Numbered from the stretch's first letter, positions 1-6,937 are shown. The stretch: 7,044 nt of DNA from CAJBLF01 sp964494005 (GCA_964494005.1 CAZBQE010000047.1:1-7044), one strand, 5' to 3'. Notes: generated by a model from the sequence alone, not told the origin. Numbers and translations: made by a program.

Positions 1-737
1 ACCGCAGCATCTTCAAATTTCCATGCAGTTATCGCTTCATCAAGTTGCTTTTTTAAATCTTTGAGAATAATTTCTTTTTCTGCTTTGGTCATCCTCTTAA
101 GTTTTTTAACCTTTCCTCTCGTCAACGAAGAAAATCCTTGATTGAGCACCTCATCCGTTTTGACTACTTCAAGTCATTTAACATTAGATTCAGCTTTTTC
201 TGGTGTAATATTATATTTTTTATTGTAGGTATCTTGGATGCCACGACGACGATAGGTCTCTCGCAACGCCTTGATCATCGATTCGGTAAAATTGTCAGAA
301 TAAAGAATTACTTCACTATTTGGGTTTCTCGATGCACGTCAAATAATCTGAATAAGCGAAGTCGTAGAACGCAAAAATCCTTCTTTATCAGCATCCAATA
401 TCGCCAACAGACTTACTTCAGGCAAATCAATTCCCTCCCTCAACAAATTGACACCCACAATAATATCAATAACGCCCATCTTGAGTTTCTTGATAATTTC
501 CCAGCGATCTGTAGTCGCTATTTCACTATGCAAATAAAACGCTTTGTATCATTTGGAAACAAGAAAATTCGTCACTTCTTCAGAAGATTTTTTAGTCAAC
601 GTGAGCAACAATATCTTTCCTTTCTTCGCGATATGCTCATCCATTTTTTTGAGCAAATGTTCAAGAAAAGCAGGCTTCTTGCCAGTAAAGTCATTTCCTT
701 GCATAAAATCTTTGAGATTCTTGTATTTGGCGAACAT
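1..737 (-). pseudogene. uvrB: UvrB C-terminal fragment (excinuclease ABC subunit B), 5'-truncated and cut by the window edge
   Basis: UvrB is the DNA-damage-verifying helicase-like subunit of the UvrABC nucleotide excision repair complex. With TGA as Gly the minus strand encodes about 245 residues matching only the C-terminal part: LTKKSSEEVTNFL, then YLHSEI, VGVNLLREGIDLPEVSLLAI, LDADKEGFLRSTTSLIQ and IGRASRN (helicase motifs V-VI), then ILYSDNFTESM and RRRGIQDTYN, and the start of the UVR domain (LKKQLDEAITAWKFEDAA) running off base 1. Three in-frame TGA codons (549-551, 339-341, 174-176) read as Gly; the 339-341 one gives the conserved Gly of IGRA(S/A)RN. The start is uncertain: ATG at 735-737 or 702-704; the open frame extends back to a TAA at 831-833. 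The Walker A ATPase half, the damage-probing beta-hairpin and the RPTGLLDP segment (about the first 420 residues of a ~670-residue protein) are absent. It is therefore a decayed or split gene, or lies at a rearrangement or assembly junction. Family identity is certain; functional status is unknown. Confidence 0.88.
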
Positions 738-905
738 GTAGTAAAATAATATAAACAGCAATAACTCTATTGTTTTGATTCTAGTTATCAAGAAAAGCTT
801 ACGTATAAAAAACAAAGATGTTTTGAAACATTAATTTATTTGTAAAAAAAACAATTTTGCTTATACTATATATAACAGAAATACTTTTAAATAAAAACAA
901 AATAT
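738..905. other. AT-rich divergent intergenic region
   Basis: This non-coding spacer separates the minus-strand uvrB fragment from the plus-strand surface-protein gene. It is very AT-rich and holds the probable promoter of the plus-strand gene. The minus-strand open frame of the uvrB fragment continues to 830, but the residues it would add are hydrophobic and AT-driven and match nothing in UvrB, so I treat this as the junction where UvrB similarity is lost. Confidence 0.6.
839..867 (+). promoter_or_regulatory. Putative sigma-70-type promoter for the surface-protein gene
   Basis: A TATACT -10 box at 862-867 lies 38 bases before the ATG at 906. The hexamer 17 bases upstream (TTTGTA, 839-844) is a poor -35. 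TATACT also occurs as the likely -10 upstream of rpmG and of the gene starting at 6997, which supports it. Assigned by eye only. Confidence 0.4.
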
Positions 906-3737
906 ATGAAAAGATATTTCTGACTAATATTTTCAACGATTTTATTGTTCTCAACGTCGGTATTCGCTACCTACGAAGATTTTTCCAAACAGCTGGAAAC
1001 AATGGGAATAAATGTGGAAAAAATCGAATCACAAAACAACATCTCCAGATATGAAGTGGCAAGATTACTCAATATTGTAGAATGTAAGGATTGTGTGAAT
1101 CCAGCACAAGATATGATCAACACCTATACGCAAAATTTTTGGTCAGTATTTAGTTCTTGAAAAGATTTCAAAGACATCAGTTTTTTATGAGGAATATATA
1201 ATAATACATCATATTATTACTGTGTAGCCTATGTAGGCGACCATGTTTATATGAGAGGATATCCACAAGCAACAAGTCCCGTCTGTGGAGGACAATTTTG
1301 TGGAAGCAAAGATATGACAACAGCAGAATTTCTTCAAATTGTAATAAATATTTTGGCAAAATATACTTACAAAGACCTGTATCTCGATCGAAAAGAAGTC
1401 AACAAACGAATAGATGAACTCAAACAATGAAGTTACGAAGAAAAAAACTTTACAACAGAACAAAAAGAGACAATAAACAAAAAAAGTGAATCATGCGAAA
1501 ATATATGCTTCCTACAAAATAAAGATGAAGTGAATGTCTATCTAAAATATTGTATGTTCAATCTCAAACAATGTAATATGCAAGAAATAGGAAAAATAAG
1601 ACAAGGCTATCGACCAATAGCAGAACTCAATCTCCTCTACACCCAAGATATTATTGATATCGACGAAAACACACGAAAAAATACAGACAAAAATATTGAT
1701 GGAGAAACTGTACTACAAACCTTATACGCGCTCAACAAAAAAATAGATTGTACCTTCAACAACGACTATGACTGTGATGGTTTAGAAAATGCCAAAGATA
1801 GTTGTCCAAATATTTACAATCCTAGCCAAAAAGATACTGATAAAGATGGAATAGGAGACGTTTGCGATGATGATATCGATGGAGATAACATCAAAAATCC
1901 AATAGGAATCGTAGATGATAACGGCAATATAAATATTGCAAAACGAAACAAGGATATAGACAATTGTCTTTTTGTGATAAATACCGATCAACAAGACGAA
2001 AACCAAAACATGATAGGAGATGCTTGTGAAATCATAGGAAATAATATAGGGATCTATATCAATATCGATAACTTCGAATGAAGCGCACCTCTAACAACAA
2101 CTTTTGATGCAATCACTGAAGGAGATATACAAAAAATACTTCGAGATTTTGGTGATGGATCTCAAGGAACATGAACACCTATCACCCATACATTCTTTAC
2201 TCCAGGGATGTATAATGTACAAGCAATAGCACAAGGAAATACTACAAATGCAAAAGCACAAACCATTGTAATCATATGAGGACAAGCAGGAGATACGAGT
2301 ACGCTTCAGACTAGAGCAAGTATATTATGAGGAGAAATCAATATGGAAACCACCCTATCAGCAAATGGATGATGAGAGATAGATACTATAGAACGAACAT
2401 TCCCAAAAGAAAATACGGTCATAAAAAAAACACCAGGAGAAATAATCAAAAAGATATTCAACATCGAAGGAGATCAACCCGTTATTATAAAATGATATGC
2501 TAACTGAGAACTACAAGGAATAAGCGCATTTACGATAGGAATAGGAGAAGGAAAATGAGCACTTCTCAGAAGCAACATCAGTAATATAGAAATCAATCAG
2601 AATATTTTATTTGATACAACCACCTACAATATCAATCAATTAGACATACAATATGTAGATCGAGATTTTGGTGATGAAACAAAAAAAAACAATACAACAT
2701 TGACTATGGAATATGCATATACAACACCAGGAAAAAGAGTGGTAACACAAAAAATAACTTTGATTGATGGTAAAGAATTGACCAATATACTGACGCTCAA
2801 TATAAGAGACATCAGCAAACAAACATCCTATGCGTTACTCATGAAACCATCAAAACTCATAGCAAACATAAGCGAAGAAATAGTGTTTTCCACAAGCATC
2901 ATAGGAAATATGATCAAAACACCACTCAATAATATTGCAGAATTCTGAGATGGTATCCTGACAAAAATCGCAAAAGAAAAAAAGATGCCAATACTCTTTA
3001 CCCATAACTACAAAAAAAACGGTAAAGTGATGCCACAAAACAGCATATATATCGATCAATGTTCTTATCTCAAAAATCAAGCAACAATAAGTATACAAGG
3101 AACAAATATCTGTTTGGATGCTATCACTCAAGGAACATTACATACATACAAATGTGATCTAGACGGAGATGGAATTCCTGATATATGCGATATTGATATA
3201 GATAATGATGGGATAGAAAATCTCATATGATTAATAAACCACGAAAACAAAAATTGTTCATATGATAAAGCAAATATAAACCAGGAGATACTAACTAAAC
3301 ATTATCAAAACGTATGTTCGTTGGATAATGCGCCATTTAATTACAATCCAGACCAATTAGATTTGAATCTAGATGGCATTGGTGACGCACAACAAATGGA
3401 AGTAAATCTATCAGATGATATACTGGATAGTGATGGAGATGGGATCCCTGACACTCAAGACCTATGTCCAACAATACAAGAAACACGAAATGGCATCCAA
3501 GACGAAGACGGATGTCCAGAAATAGGACAAGAAATAAACTGCAATCCTATCACCCCATTTGTAGAAATAAACAATAACATACTCATCGTCAAACCGACAG
3601 CATGTAATCAATGTCCTTGCCAATTTTCCGACTTTTCAAGCGATCTCGTTAACAATGATCAAGTAAGAGCCATTTTACGAGATAAGAAAAAAACAATCCA
3701 ATATAGATTTTCTCTTCCATGGATTGTTGATTTCTAA
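906..3737 (+). CDS. Large secreted PKD / thrombospondin type-3 repeat surface protein with SLH-like N-terminus
   Basis: One open frame of 943 residues appears only when TGA is Gly (15 in-frame TGA, first at residue 6); it ends at TAA. The ATG at 906 starts a good signal peptide: MKR, then a hydrophobic stretch, then SVFA with likely cleavage after residue 21. Residues 47-60 (ISRYEVARLLNIVE) and 103-153 (YMRGYP, then MTTAEFLQIVINIL) resemble a degenerate S-layer homology region; cysteines are frequent up to about 250. Residues 287-328 and 350-375 are TSP3 calcium-binding repeats (DTDKDGIGDVCDDDIDGD). Residues 383-457 form a PKD domain (DFGDGS, HTFFTPGMYNV). Weaker PKD-like units follow at about 478-545, 556-636 (DFGDET, YAYTTPGKRVV) and 645-725 (EFGDG, FTHNY). 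A second TSP3 cluster spans 750-775 and 818-872 (DSDGDGIPDTQDLCP). No C-terminal anchor helix is seen. Likely role: calcium-stabilised cell-surface or adhesion protein; the ligand is unknown. Gene structure is near certain, function inferred. Confidence 0.93.
3687..3728 (-). terminator. Intrinsic terminator of the ferredoxin operon, inside the convergent gene
   Basis: On the minus strand, 24 bases after the ferredoxin stop, a perfect 9-bp stem (AACAATCCA / TGGATTGTT; plus-strand arms 3692-3700 and 3720-3728) with a 19-nt loop is followed by an uninterrupted run of T (plus-strand A run 3687-3693). This is the classic rho-independent layout. It lies wholly within the last codons of the plus-strand surface-protein gene. 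There is no T run on the plus strand after the hairpin, so it is probably one-directional. Confidence 0.68.
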
Positions 3738-3751
3738 TATATCATAGGAAA

Positions 3752-3925
3752 TTATTCTATAGCATCTACAGGACAGCTATTTTTTGCTTGTTCTGATAAG
3801 GTTTTTTCTTCATCAGTTTCGGGTTGTTTGATTACTTGAGCAGGAATACCTTCTACCTTGAAAATAGTAGGAGCTATAAGAGCACACATACCACAACCGA
3901 TACATTTGTCGTTTACAGAAACCAT
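3752..3925 (-). CDS. Small single-cluster [4Fe-4S] ferredoxin
   Basis: The 57-residue product is a low-potential electron carrier. The N-terminal CIGCGMC motif places cysteines at residues 8, 11 and 14, and the fourth ligand is Cys51 in SCPVDAIE, as in monocluster ferredoxins of the Fer4_13/Fer4_15 kind (about 60 residues). I chose the ATG at 3925; a TTG at 3940 would add five residues (MLSFI) not typical of the family. It follows the four-TM gene by 24 bases on the same strand and precedes the terminator at 3687-3728, so it is likely the last gene of that transcript. It contains no TGA codon and ends at TAA. The redox partner is not shown here; in a fermentative reduced-genome bacterium it may serve a ferredoxin-dependent oxidoreductase or Fe-S assembly, which is inference. 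Confidence 0.9.
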   Translation of the reverse strand: MVSVNDKCIGCGMCALIAPTIFKVEGIPAQVIKQPETDEEKTLSEQAKNSCPVDAIE

Positions 3926-3949
3926 AATAAACGATAACAAAATAAAATA

Positions 3950-4600
3950 TTATTCAAAGAAATGTTCTTGGTGAGGAGTAACATGCTCTTTCTTTTCTTC
4001 TTGATCTTCTCCTTCCTCCTCATCAAAAAGACCTTTAAATGATTTTTTATGCTGAATCTCTTTCATAGCATCCTCATCTACTACATTAACAATTTTTGTC
4101 TTGTTTGCGTGTTCTTTCGCGTGTTTCAAAACAGATACCAAGGTCAATACCAATCATAAAAGAATAAACAATTGGATGAAATAATATGATCAGGTAAGCT
4201 TTATTGTTTGTGTACTTGTTCCGACAACATTTATAGCATCACCAATACCGAGAAAAGCAGTTGCAATAATCCAAAGAAAACCGAAATTAAACAACGAATC
4301 GTTTTCTTTGAATCAGAAATATCATATAACAAAATTTCTAAATTTGAAACTCATATTTCGACTAAGTAATACAAACATACTTACAAAAATAATCAACAAA
4401 GTCTTGAAAAGATGACCATTAAAAAGCCGTACAGAATGAGACACGTCATTTACAGGTGCTATCTTGATAAGTGGCAACACTACCAAAAAGAAAACAAGAA
4501 CCCAAAGATAAAGTACGAACACCTTTTGATGTTTAGTAAATCTTCAAAATTTCTGGATAAACCTTCAAAGTTGTTTTCAAATATTGATTTTTTTATGCAT
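3950..4600 (-). CDS. Four-helix membrane protein with acidic C-terminal tail, function unknown
   Basis: Reading TGA as Gly gives a 216-residue protein (seven in-frame TGA: residues 8, 12, 19, 93, 96, 137, 149) ending at TAA. The ATG at 4600 is the first in-frame ATG after a TAG at 4631-4633. The N-terminus is basic (MHKKINIGKQLGRFIQKFGR), followed by four hydrophobic segments at about 27-47, 63-81, 104-125 and 138-160. A soluble charged tail (about 161-216) contains DEEEGEDQEEKKE and several histidines. The basic N-terminus suggests both termini are cytoplasmic. I recognise no family. It lies 80 bases after the two-TM gene and 24 bases before the ferredoxin, all on one strand. Under the standard code only two fragments would be seen (about 4322-4522 and 3950-4153), so automated annotation may split or miss it. 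Confidence 0.82.
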
Positions 4601-4605
4601 CTCAG

Positions 4606-4629
4606 AAAACAAGATATAAAACAAGATAT
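4606..4629. repeat. Two perfect tandem copies of a 12-bp unit
   Basis: The plus strand reads AAAACAAGATAT twice in succession (4606-4617 and 4618-4629), just upstream of the minus-strand ATG at 4600. It falls in the short leader between the two membrane-protein genes. It could be a slippage product or affect translation of the four-TM gene; no function can be shown. Confidence 0.6.
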
Positions 4630-4680
4630 ACTAGATGTGTAATGATTTATACTATCTTTTCAAACACATTTATTCACAAA

Positions 4681-5118
4681 CTAGAGACTATATTCACTAT
4701 TTATAGGTTCAGGATATTCAACAGAAGGACGAATGTTTTGATATGGTTGCCCACGATATTCACTTTGTTCTTGAGATTCCTTAATAATATCACCTAAATT
4801 AAATGCTCCTCTCACCAATTCACCCACTCTATTGAAAATATTGTTTGTCTTATAGGTATCATATTCAGGGACTCTCATCCACTTCAACACAATAGGAACC
4901 ATAAGCAAAAGAAAAATCGTCAAAATAATACCGATAATCATAAATCTAATACTATTCCATGCTTTTTTCTTGTTTTCTTCCTTACTATGAGCGAAAATGA
5001 AAAGTATGATAGCACGTATAAACGTATAAACACTACCCAACAGAACAATAATAACTACAAGCGCCAAGACAGTAAGAATAATATTCTGAAAACTAGCATT
5101 GGTATAAACCGCATTCAT
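4681..5118 (-). CDS. Two-helix membrane protein with hydrophilic C-terminal region, function unknown
   Basis: The 145-residue product starts at ATG 5118 and ends at TAG; it has no TGA codon, so it is intact under any code. A long hydrophobic segment at about 12-43 is followed by a charged loop (HSKEENKKKAWNSIR, 44-58) and a second membrane helix at about 59-80, then a polar C-terminal tail rich in Glu, Gln, Tyr and Pro. Two helices around a short basic loop near the N-terminus recall VirB2/TrbC-like pilins and other small CPR membrane proteins, but no diagnostic motif is visible and there is no cleavable signal peptide, so I do not assign it. The basic loop suggests the termini face outward, or the loop faces the cytoplasm. 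It starts 31 bases after rpsP, consistent with co-transcription. Confidence 0.8.
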   Translation of the reverse strand: MNAVYTNASFQNIILTVLALVVIIVLLGSVYTFIRAIILFIFAHSKEENKKKAWNSIRFMIIGIILTIFLLLMVPIVLKWMRVPEYDTYKTNNIFNRVGELVRGAFNLGDIIKESQEQSEYRGQPYQNIRPSVEYPEPINSEYSL

Positions 5119-5149
5119 GACACAACAAGGAAATTATAAAAAAACTTTT

Positions 5150-5461
5150 TTAGTTTGCTTTTGTATCATCTTCCCCATTTTTTTTCTTGGACGTTCTCTC
5201 TCTATGTTCAATGAATTTATTAAATAATTCATTTTTAGTTTCCTTAAAAAGAATCTTAGCCAACCTTTCAGAAGGTTGAGCTCATTTCCCAATCCAAGAA
5301 ACAATAGTATCAACATCAGCTTGAACTACATGCTTAAGCGGATCATATGATCATAACACTTTTTTATATCCGAATTTTACAGGTTTAGTATGTTCAGTAA
5401 GAACAATTCTGTATACAGGAAGTTTGTTTCTTCCATGTCTTGAAAGTCTAATAACTAACAT
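5150..5461 (-). CDS. rpsP: 30S ribosomal protein bS16
   Basis: bS16 is a small-subunit protein needed for 30S assembly. The 103-residue translation begins MLVIRLSRHGRNKLPVYRIV, matching the family's N-terminal strand pattern (VxIRLxRxGxKxxPxYRIV), continues with FGYKKVLGSYDPLK and WIGKGAQPSERLAKIL, and ends in a basic/acidic tail (RTSKKKNGEDDTKAN). Two TGA codons are in frame; they supply the Gly of VLGSYDP and the Gly of KGAQPSE, both conserved in bS16, which is direct evidence for UGA = Gly. The stop is TAA. The length is slightly above the usual 80-90 residues because of the tail. Its usual partners rimM, trmD and rplS are absent; a two-TM membrane gene follows 31 bases downstream. No clear Shine-Dalgarno precedes the ATG. 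Confidence 0.96.
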
Positions 5462-5511
5462 TGGTTGAGTAATAAAAAATCTAAAAGATATTTAAGACGT
5501 AATGAGAATCC

Positions 5512-5541
5512 AATATATGTATGAGAGTTTCATGACGTCAA
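5512..5541 (-). promoter_or_regulatory. Putative promoter of rpsP
   Basis: On the minus strand, TTGACG (plus 5536-5541) and TATATT (plus 5512-5517) are separated by 18 bases and each match the sigma-70 consensus at five of six positions. The -10 lies about 50 bases before the rpsP ATG. The perfect 8-bp palindrome TGACGTCA (5533-5540) overlaps the -35, so a regulator site is possible but unproven. Confidence 0.5.
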
Positions 5542-5565
5542 AATTATGCCAACACATAAGCATAA
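5539..5565 (-). terminator. Weak hairpin terminator candidate after rpmG
   Basis: After the rpmG stop, the minus strand has a 6-bp perfect stem TTATGC / GCATAA (plus 5560-5565 and 5544-5549) with a 10-nt loop, followed by only four T. The short T run and AT-rich stem make termination uncertain, and it overlaps the proposed rpsP -35. Confidence 0.33.
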
Positions 5566-5573
5566 AAAGTATA

Positions 5574-5747
5574 TTATTTTAATTTTTCTCTCGATGCATG
5601 AGAGGTTCTTTTTTTGCACTGTTTACAATACTTGATCAATTCGATCTTTGGAGTAATAGCCTTGTTCAAACTTGTGTGATAATTGACTTTTCCACACTCC
5701 TTACATTGTAGAGCAACAGTAATTCTTCATCATTTTTTCTTTGCCAT
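5574..5747 (-). CDS. rpmG: 50S ribosomal protein bL33
   Basis: bL33 is a small zinc-ribbon-type protein near the E site of the large subunit. The 57-residue translation starts MAKKKGGRITVALQCKECG, followed by NYHTSLNKAITPKIELIKYC and KQCKKRTSHASREKLK, matching bL33. The two CxxC pairs (Cys15/Cys18 and Cys41/Cys44) mark the zinc-binding (C+) form. Residues 6 and 7 are two consecutive TGA codons, where bL33 proteins typically have Gly-rich sequence after MAKK; with standard stops the ORF would end after five residues, so the gene would be overlooked. It ends at TAA. A TATACT -10 box lies 28-33 bases upstream. Confidence 0.94.
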
Positions 5748-5774
5748 GAGAATGTACAATAAATAATTAAATAA

Positions 5775-5804
5775 AGTATATAGTGAACGACGGATTTACT
5801 TTAA
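5775..5804 (-). promoter_or_regulatory. Putative promoter of rpmG
   Basis: The minus strand carries TATACT (plus 5775-5780), ending 28 bases before the rpmG ATG, with TTAAAG (plus 5799-5804) 18 bases upstream as a weak -35. It lies just after repeat copy A, so rpmG probably has its own promoter rather than relying only on read-through from the tRNA genes. Confidence 0.42.
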
Positions 5805-5883
5805 CTAACAGTGAACAACTAACAAGTAACAATTATTGAATGTTTTTTATTGTTAATTGTATCTATTAATTGTTAATTGAATT
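5802..5883. repeat. tRNA-linked AT-rich repeat, copy A
   Basis: An ~83-bp AT-rich element directly 3' of the CAU tRNA gene. It matches copy B (5973-6055) along its length with few differences, including 28 identical bases (5828-5855 versus 5999-6026). It contains internal inverted repeats (AACAAT 5828-5833 with ATTGTT 5849-5854, and an outer CAACTAACAA / TTGTTAATTG pair) and repeated TTAATTG units, so it can fold as an imperfect hairpin. No T tract follows, so it is not a classic terminator. Confidence 0.8.
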
Positions 5884-5957
5884 TAGCACTGGGCAGATTT
5901 GAACCGCCGACCTCGCCCTTATGAGAGGCGCGCTCTAACCAACTGAGCTACAGTGCC
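5884..5957 (-). tRNA. tRNA with CAU anticodon (elongator Met or Ile2)
   Basis: 74 nt on the minus strand fold into a full cloverleaf. The acceptor GGCACTG/CAGTGCT has a G1-U72 wobble and discriminator A. The D arm is GCTC AGTTGGTTA GAGC. The anticodon stem is CGCCT/GGGCG with loop CTCATAA (anticodon CAU at 5921-5923), and the T arm is GGCGG TTCAAAT CTGCC. The initiator hallmarks (C1-A72 mismatch, GGG/CCC in the anticodon stem) are absent, so it is an elongator tRNA-Met or the tRNA-Ile whose C34 becomes lysidine; sequence alone does not separate them. CCA is not encoded. Confidence 0.93.
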
Positions 5958-5972
5958 ACAATACTACAATAA

Positions 5973-6055
5973 CAACTAACAGTAAACAACTAATAACGAA
6001 CAATTATTGAATGTTTTTTATTGTTAGTTGTTATCTATTAATTGTTAGTTAAATT
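5973..6055. repeat. tRNA-linked AT-rich repeat, copy B
   Basis: Second copy of the element, filling nearly all the space between the tRNA-Ser 3' end and the CAU tRNA. Its dyad arms are AACAACTAA (5985-5993) with TTAGTTGTT (6024-6032), and AACAAT (5999-6004) with ATTGTT (6020-6025). Where A and B differ in the outer arm, pairing is kept by a G-U pair in A, which hints at a selected RNA or cruciform structure. Confidence 0.8.
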
Positions 6056-6142
6056 CGGTGAGGGCGGGATTCGAACCCGCGGTACGATTACTCGCACGAC
6101 TCGTTAGCAGTGAGCTGACTTCGACCACTCATCCACCTCACC
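6056..6142 (-). tRNA. tRNA-Ser (GCU anticodon)
   Basis: 87 nt on the minus strand form a class II tRNA. The acceptor GGTGAGG/CCTCACC is perfect with discriminator G, as for serine. The anticodon loop is CTGCTAA with anticodon GCU (6106-6108), and the T arm is GCGGG TTCGAAT CCCGC. The long variable arm (GTGCGA / TCGTAC, one G-U pair) is typical of Ser. The last anticodon-stem pair is an A-C mismatch next to the loop. It reads AGC/AGU serine codons. CCA is not encoded. It is probably the first gene of the tRNA pair. Confidence 0.95.
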
Positions 6143-6181
6143 AGGCATATTTTTGATACAACAAAAAAATCGTGTGGTGAT

Positions 6182-6209
6182 GATATACACAATTACTGTT
6201 GAATTTCAA
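6182..6209 (-). promoter_or_regulatory. Putative promoter of the tRNA pair
   Basis: On the minus strand TTGAAA (plus 6204-6209) and TATATC (plus 6182-6187) are separated by 16 bases, about 40 bases before the tRNA-Ser 5' end. The -35 matches consensus at five of six positions and the -10 at four. The rest of 6143-6266 shows no gene and separates the divergent tRNA and plus-strand genes. Confidence 0.38.
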
Positions 6210-6266
6210 GAACAAAAGCATACATTTTCAAGCATCCATAAGGAATTTTATTGATTAGAGAAAAAA

Positions 6267-6866
6267 ATGACCAATGAAATAGGATGAATAGGATTAGACG
6301 AGCTGAACGTATGATGAGGAGTCAGAGAAAATATAAATAAAGTAACCGAAGAAGCAGTAAGAAGAATACAAGAAGACCAAAAAAAAGCTCAACAGACAAG
6401 CCAACAGATCAAAAAAGACAAAGCGATCAACAATAAATTCGCCAAATTTCTCTCATTTCTCATTGAAGATATCAAAAACGACGAACTCATCAAACAAATA
6501 TATCGCACATTTTTCACCACCATCCACGAAGAAACAGAAATGACTCACATCAGAAAAAGCATGAATACAGTCGTTGTTGTGGGTATCTTTATGCCGTTTT
6601 ATCAAGAACAGATCAAAGAAATAAAATTAGAAGACATCTATCAGGATATCCGATATTTCGACGGAGATGTTCATTTGACAAAATATATCGAATATATCAA
6701 GCAACTTCTACCAAAATATCATGATAATATCATGATAGATAAGCAGGAATTTATCAAACTTTTGAAAAATATATCAGAACAATATCAATTAACAGAAAAA
6801 CTAACCACGGAAAAAGCAATAGAATTCGAAAATACCCTCAAAACAGAGCTTAAAATCAAAGAATAA
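6267..6866 (+). CDS. 199-residue cytoplasmic protein of unknown function
   Basis: The ATG at 6267 opens a 199-residue frame ending at TAA, with three in-frame TGA codons read as Gly (residue 7, and a TGA-TGA pair at 16-17 giving LNVGGGVREN). The Gly-rich first 20 residues lead into a charged, probably helical or coiled-coil stretch (about 22-65; EEAVRRIQEDQKKAQQTSQQ), then KFAKFLSFLIEDIKNDELIK, a short hydrophobic patch TVVVVGIFMPF (about 99-109), and an acidic/lysine-rich helical C-terminus ending in KIKE. There is no signal peptide or convincing membrane helix. Its size, internal hydrophobic patch and lack of catalytic motifs fit a small structural or regulatory protein. I do not recognise it. 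With standard stops only the C-terminal 108 residues from 6540 would be called. Confidence 0.85.
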
Positions 6867-6937
6867 GAAACAAAATAACCAATTAAATAATAAATAGAGA
6901 TTTTGTCAACCATATTTTTTTATTTATAGCATATTTT

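Noticed and set aside
138..749. Plus-strand 203-residue open frame, the longest standard-code ORF in the window
   Set aside because: It is antisense to the clear UvrB C-terminal sequence, and its translation is rich in Phe, Arg and His with no family resemblance; a shadow frame.
821..832. Short palindrome TGTTTTGAAACA-like in the divergent spacer
   Set aside because: A 5-bp stem in very AT-rich sequence is expected by chance, and it is not placed on a promoter element I can support.
1177..1463. Minus-strand open frames opposite the surface-protein gene
   Set aside because: They are low-complexity, Phe/Cys/Ile-rich products of the AT-rich complementary strand of a well-supported 943-residue gene. 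The same applies to those at 1782-2006, 2091-2285, 2636-2822 and 2850-3131.
906..3737. Surface-protein gene as a pseudogene with many stops
   Set aside because: All 15 interruptions are TGA; there is not one TAA or TAG in 943 codons and no frameshift, and ribosomal-protein genes in the window show the same pattern.
4412..4642. Plus-strand 76-residue open frame
   Set aside because: It overlaps the N-terminal half of the four-TM gene in antisense, has no recognisable motif and no promoter.
5884..5957. Initiator tRNA-fMet
   Set aside because: The acceptor starts G1-U72 rather than the C1-A72 mismatch, and the anticodon stem lacks the three GC pairs typical of initiators.
5802..6055. CRISPR array from the repeated AT-rich units near the tRNAs
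   Set aside because: There are only two copies, the unit is ~83 bp rather than 24-40 bp, the spacer is itself a tRNA gene, and no cas gene is present.
5802..6055. Integrated element with tRNA attachment sites
   Set aside because: The repeats lie outside the tRNA bodies, enclose only a tRNA gene, and no integrase or phage gene is in the window.
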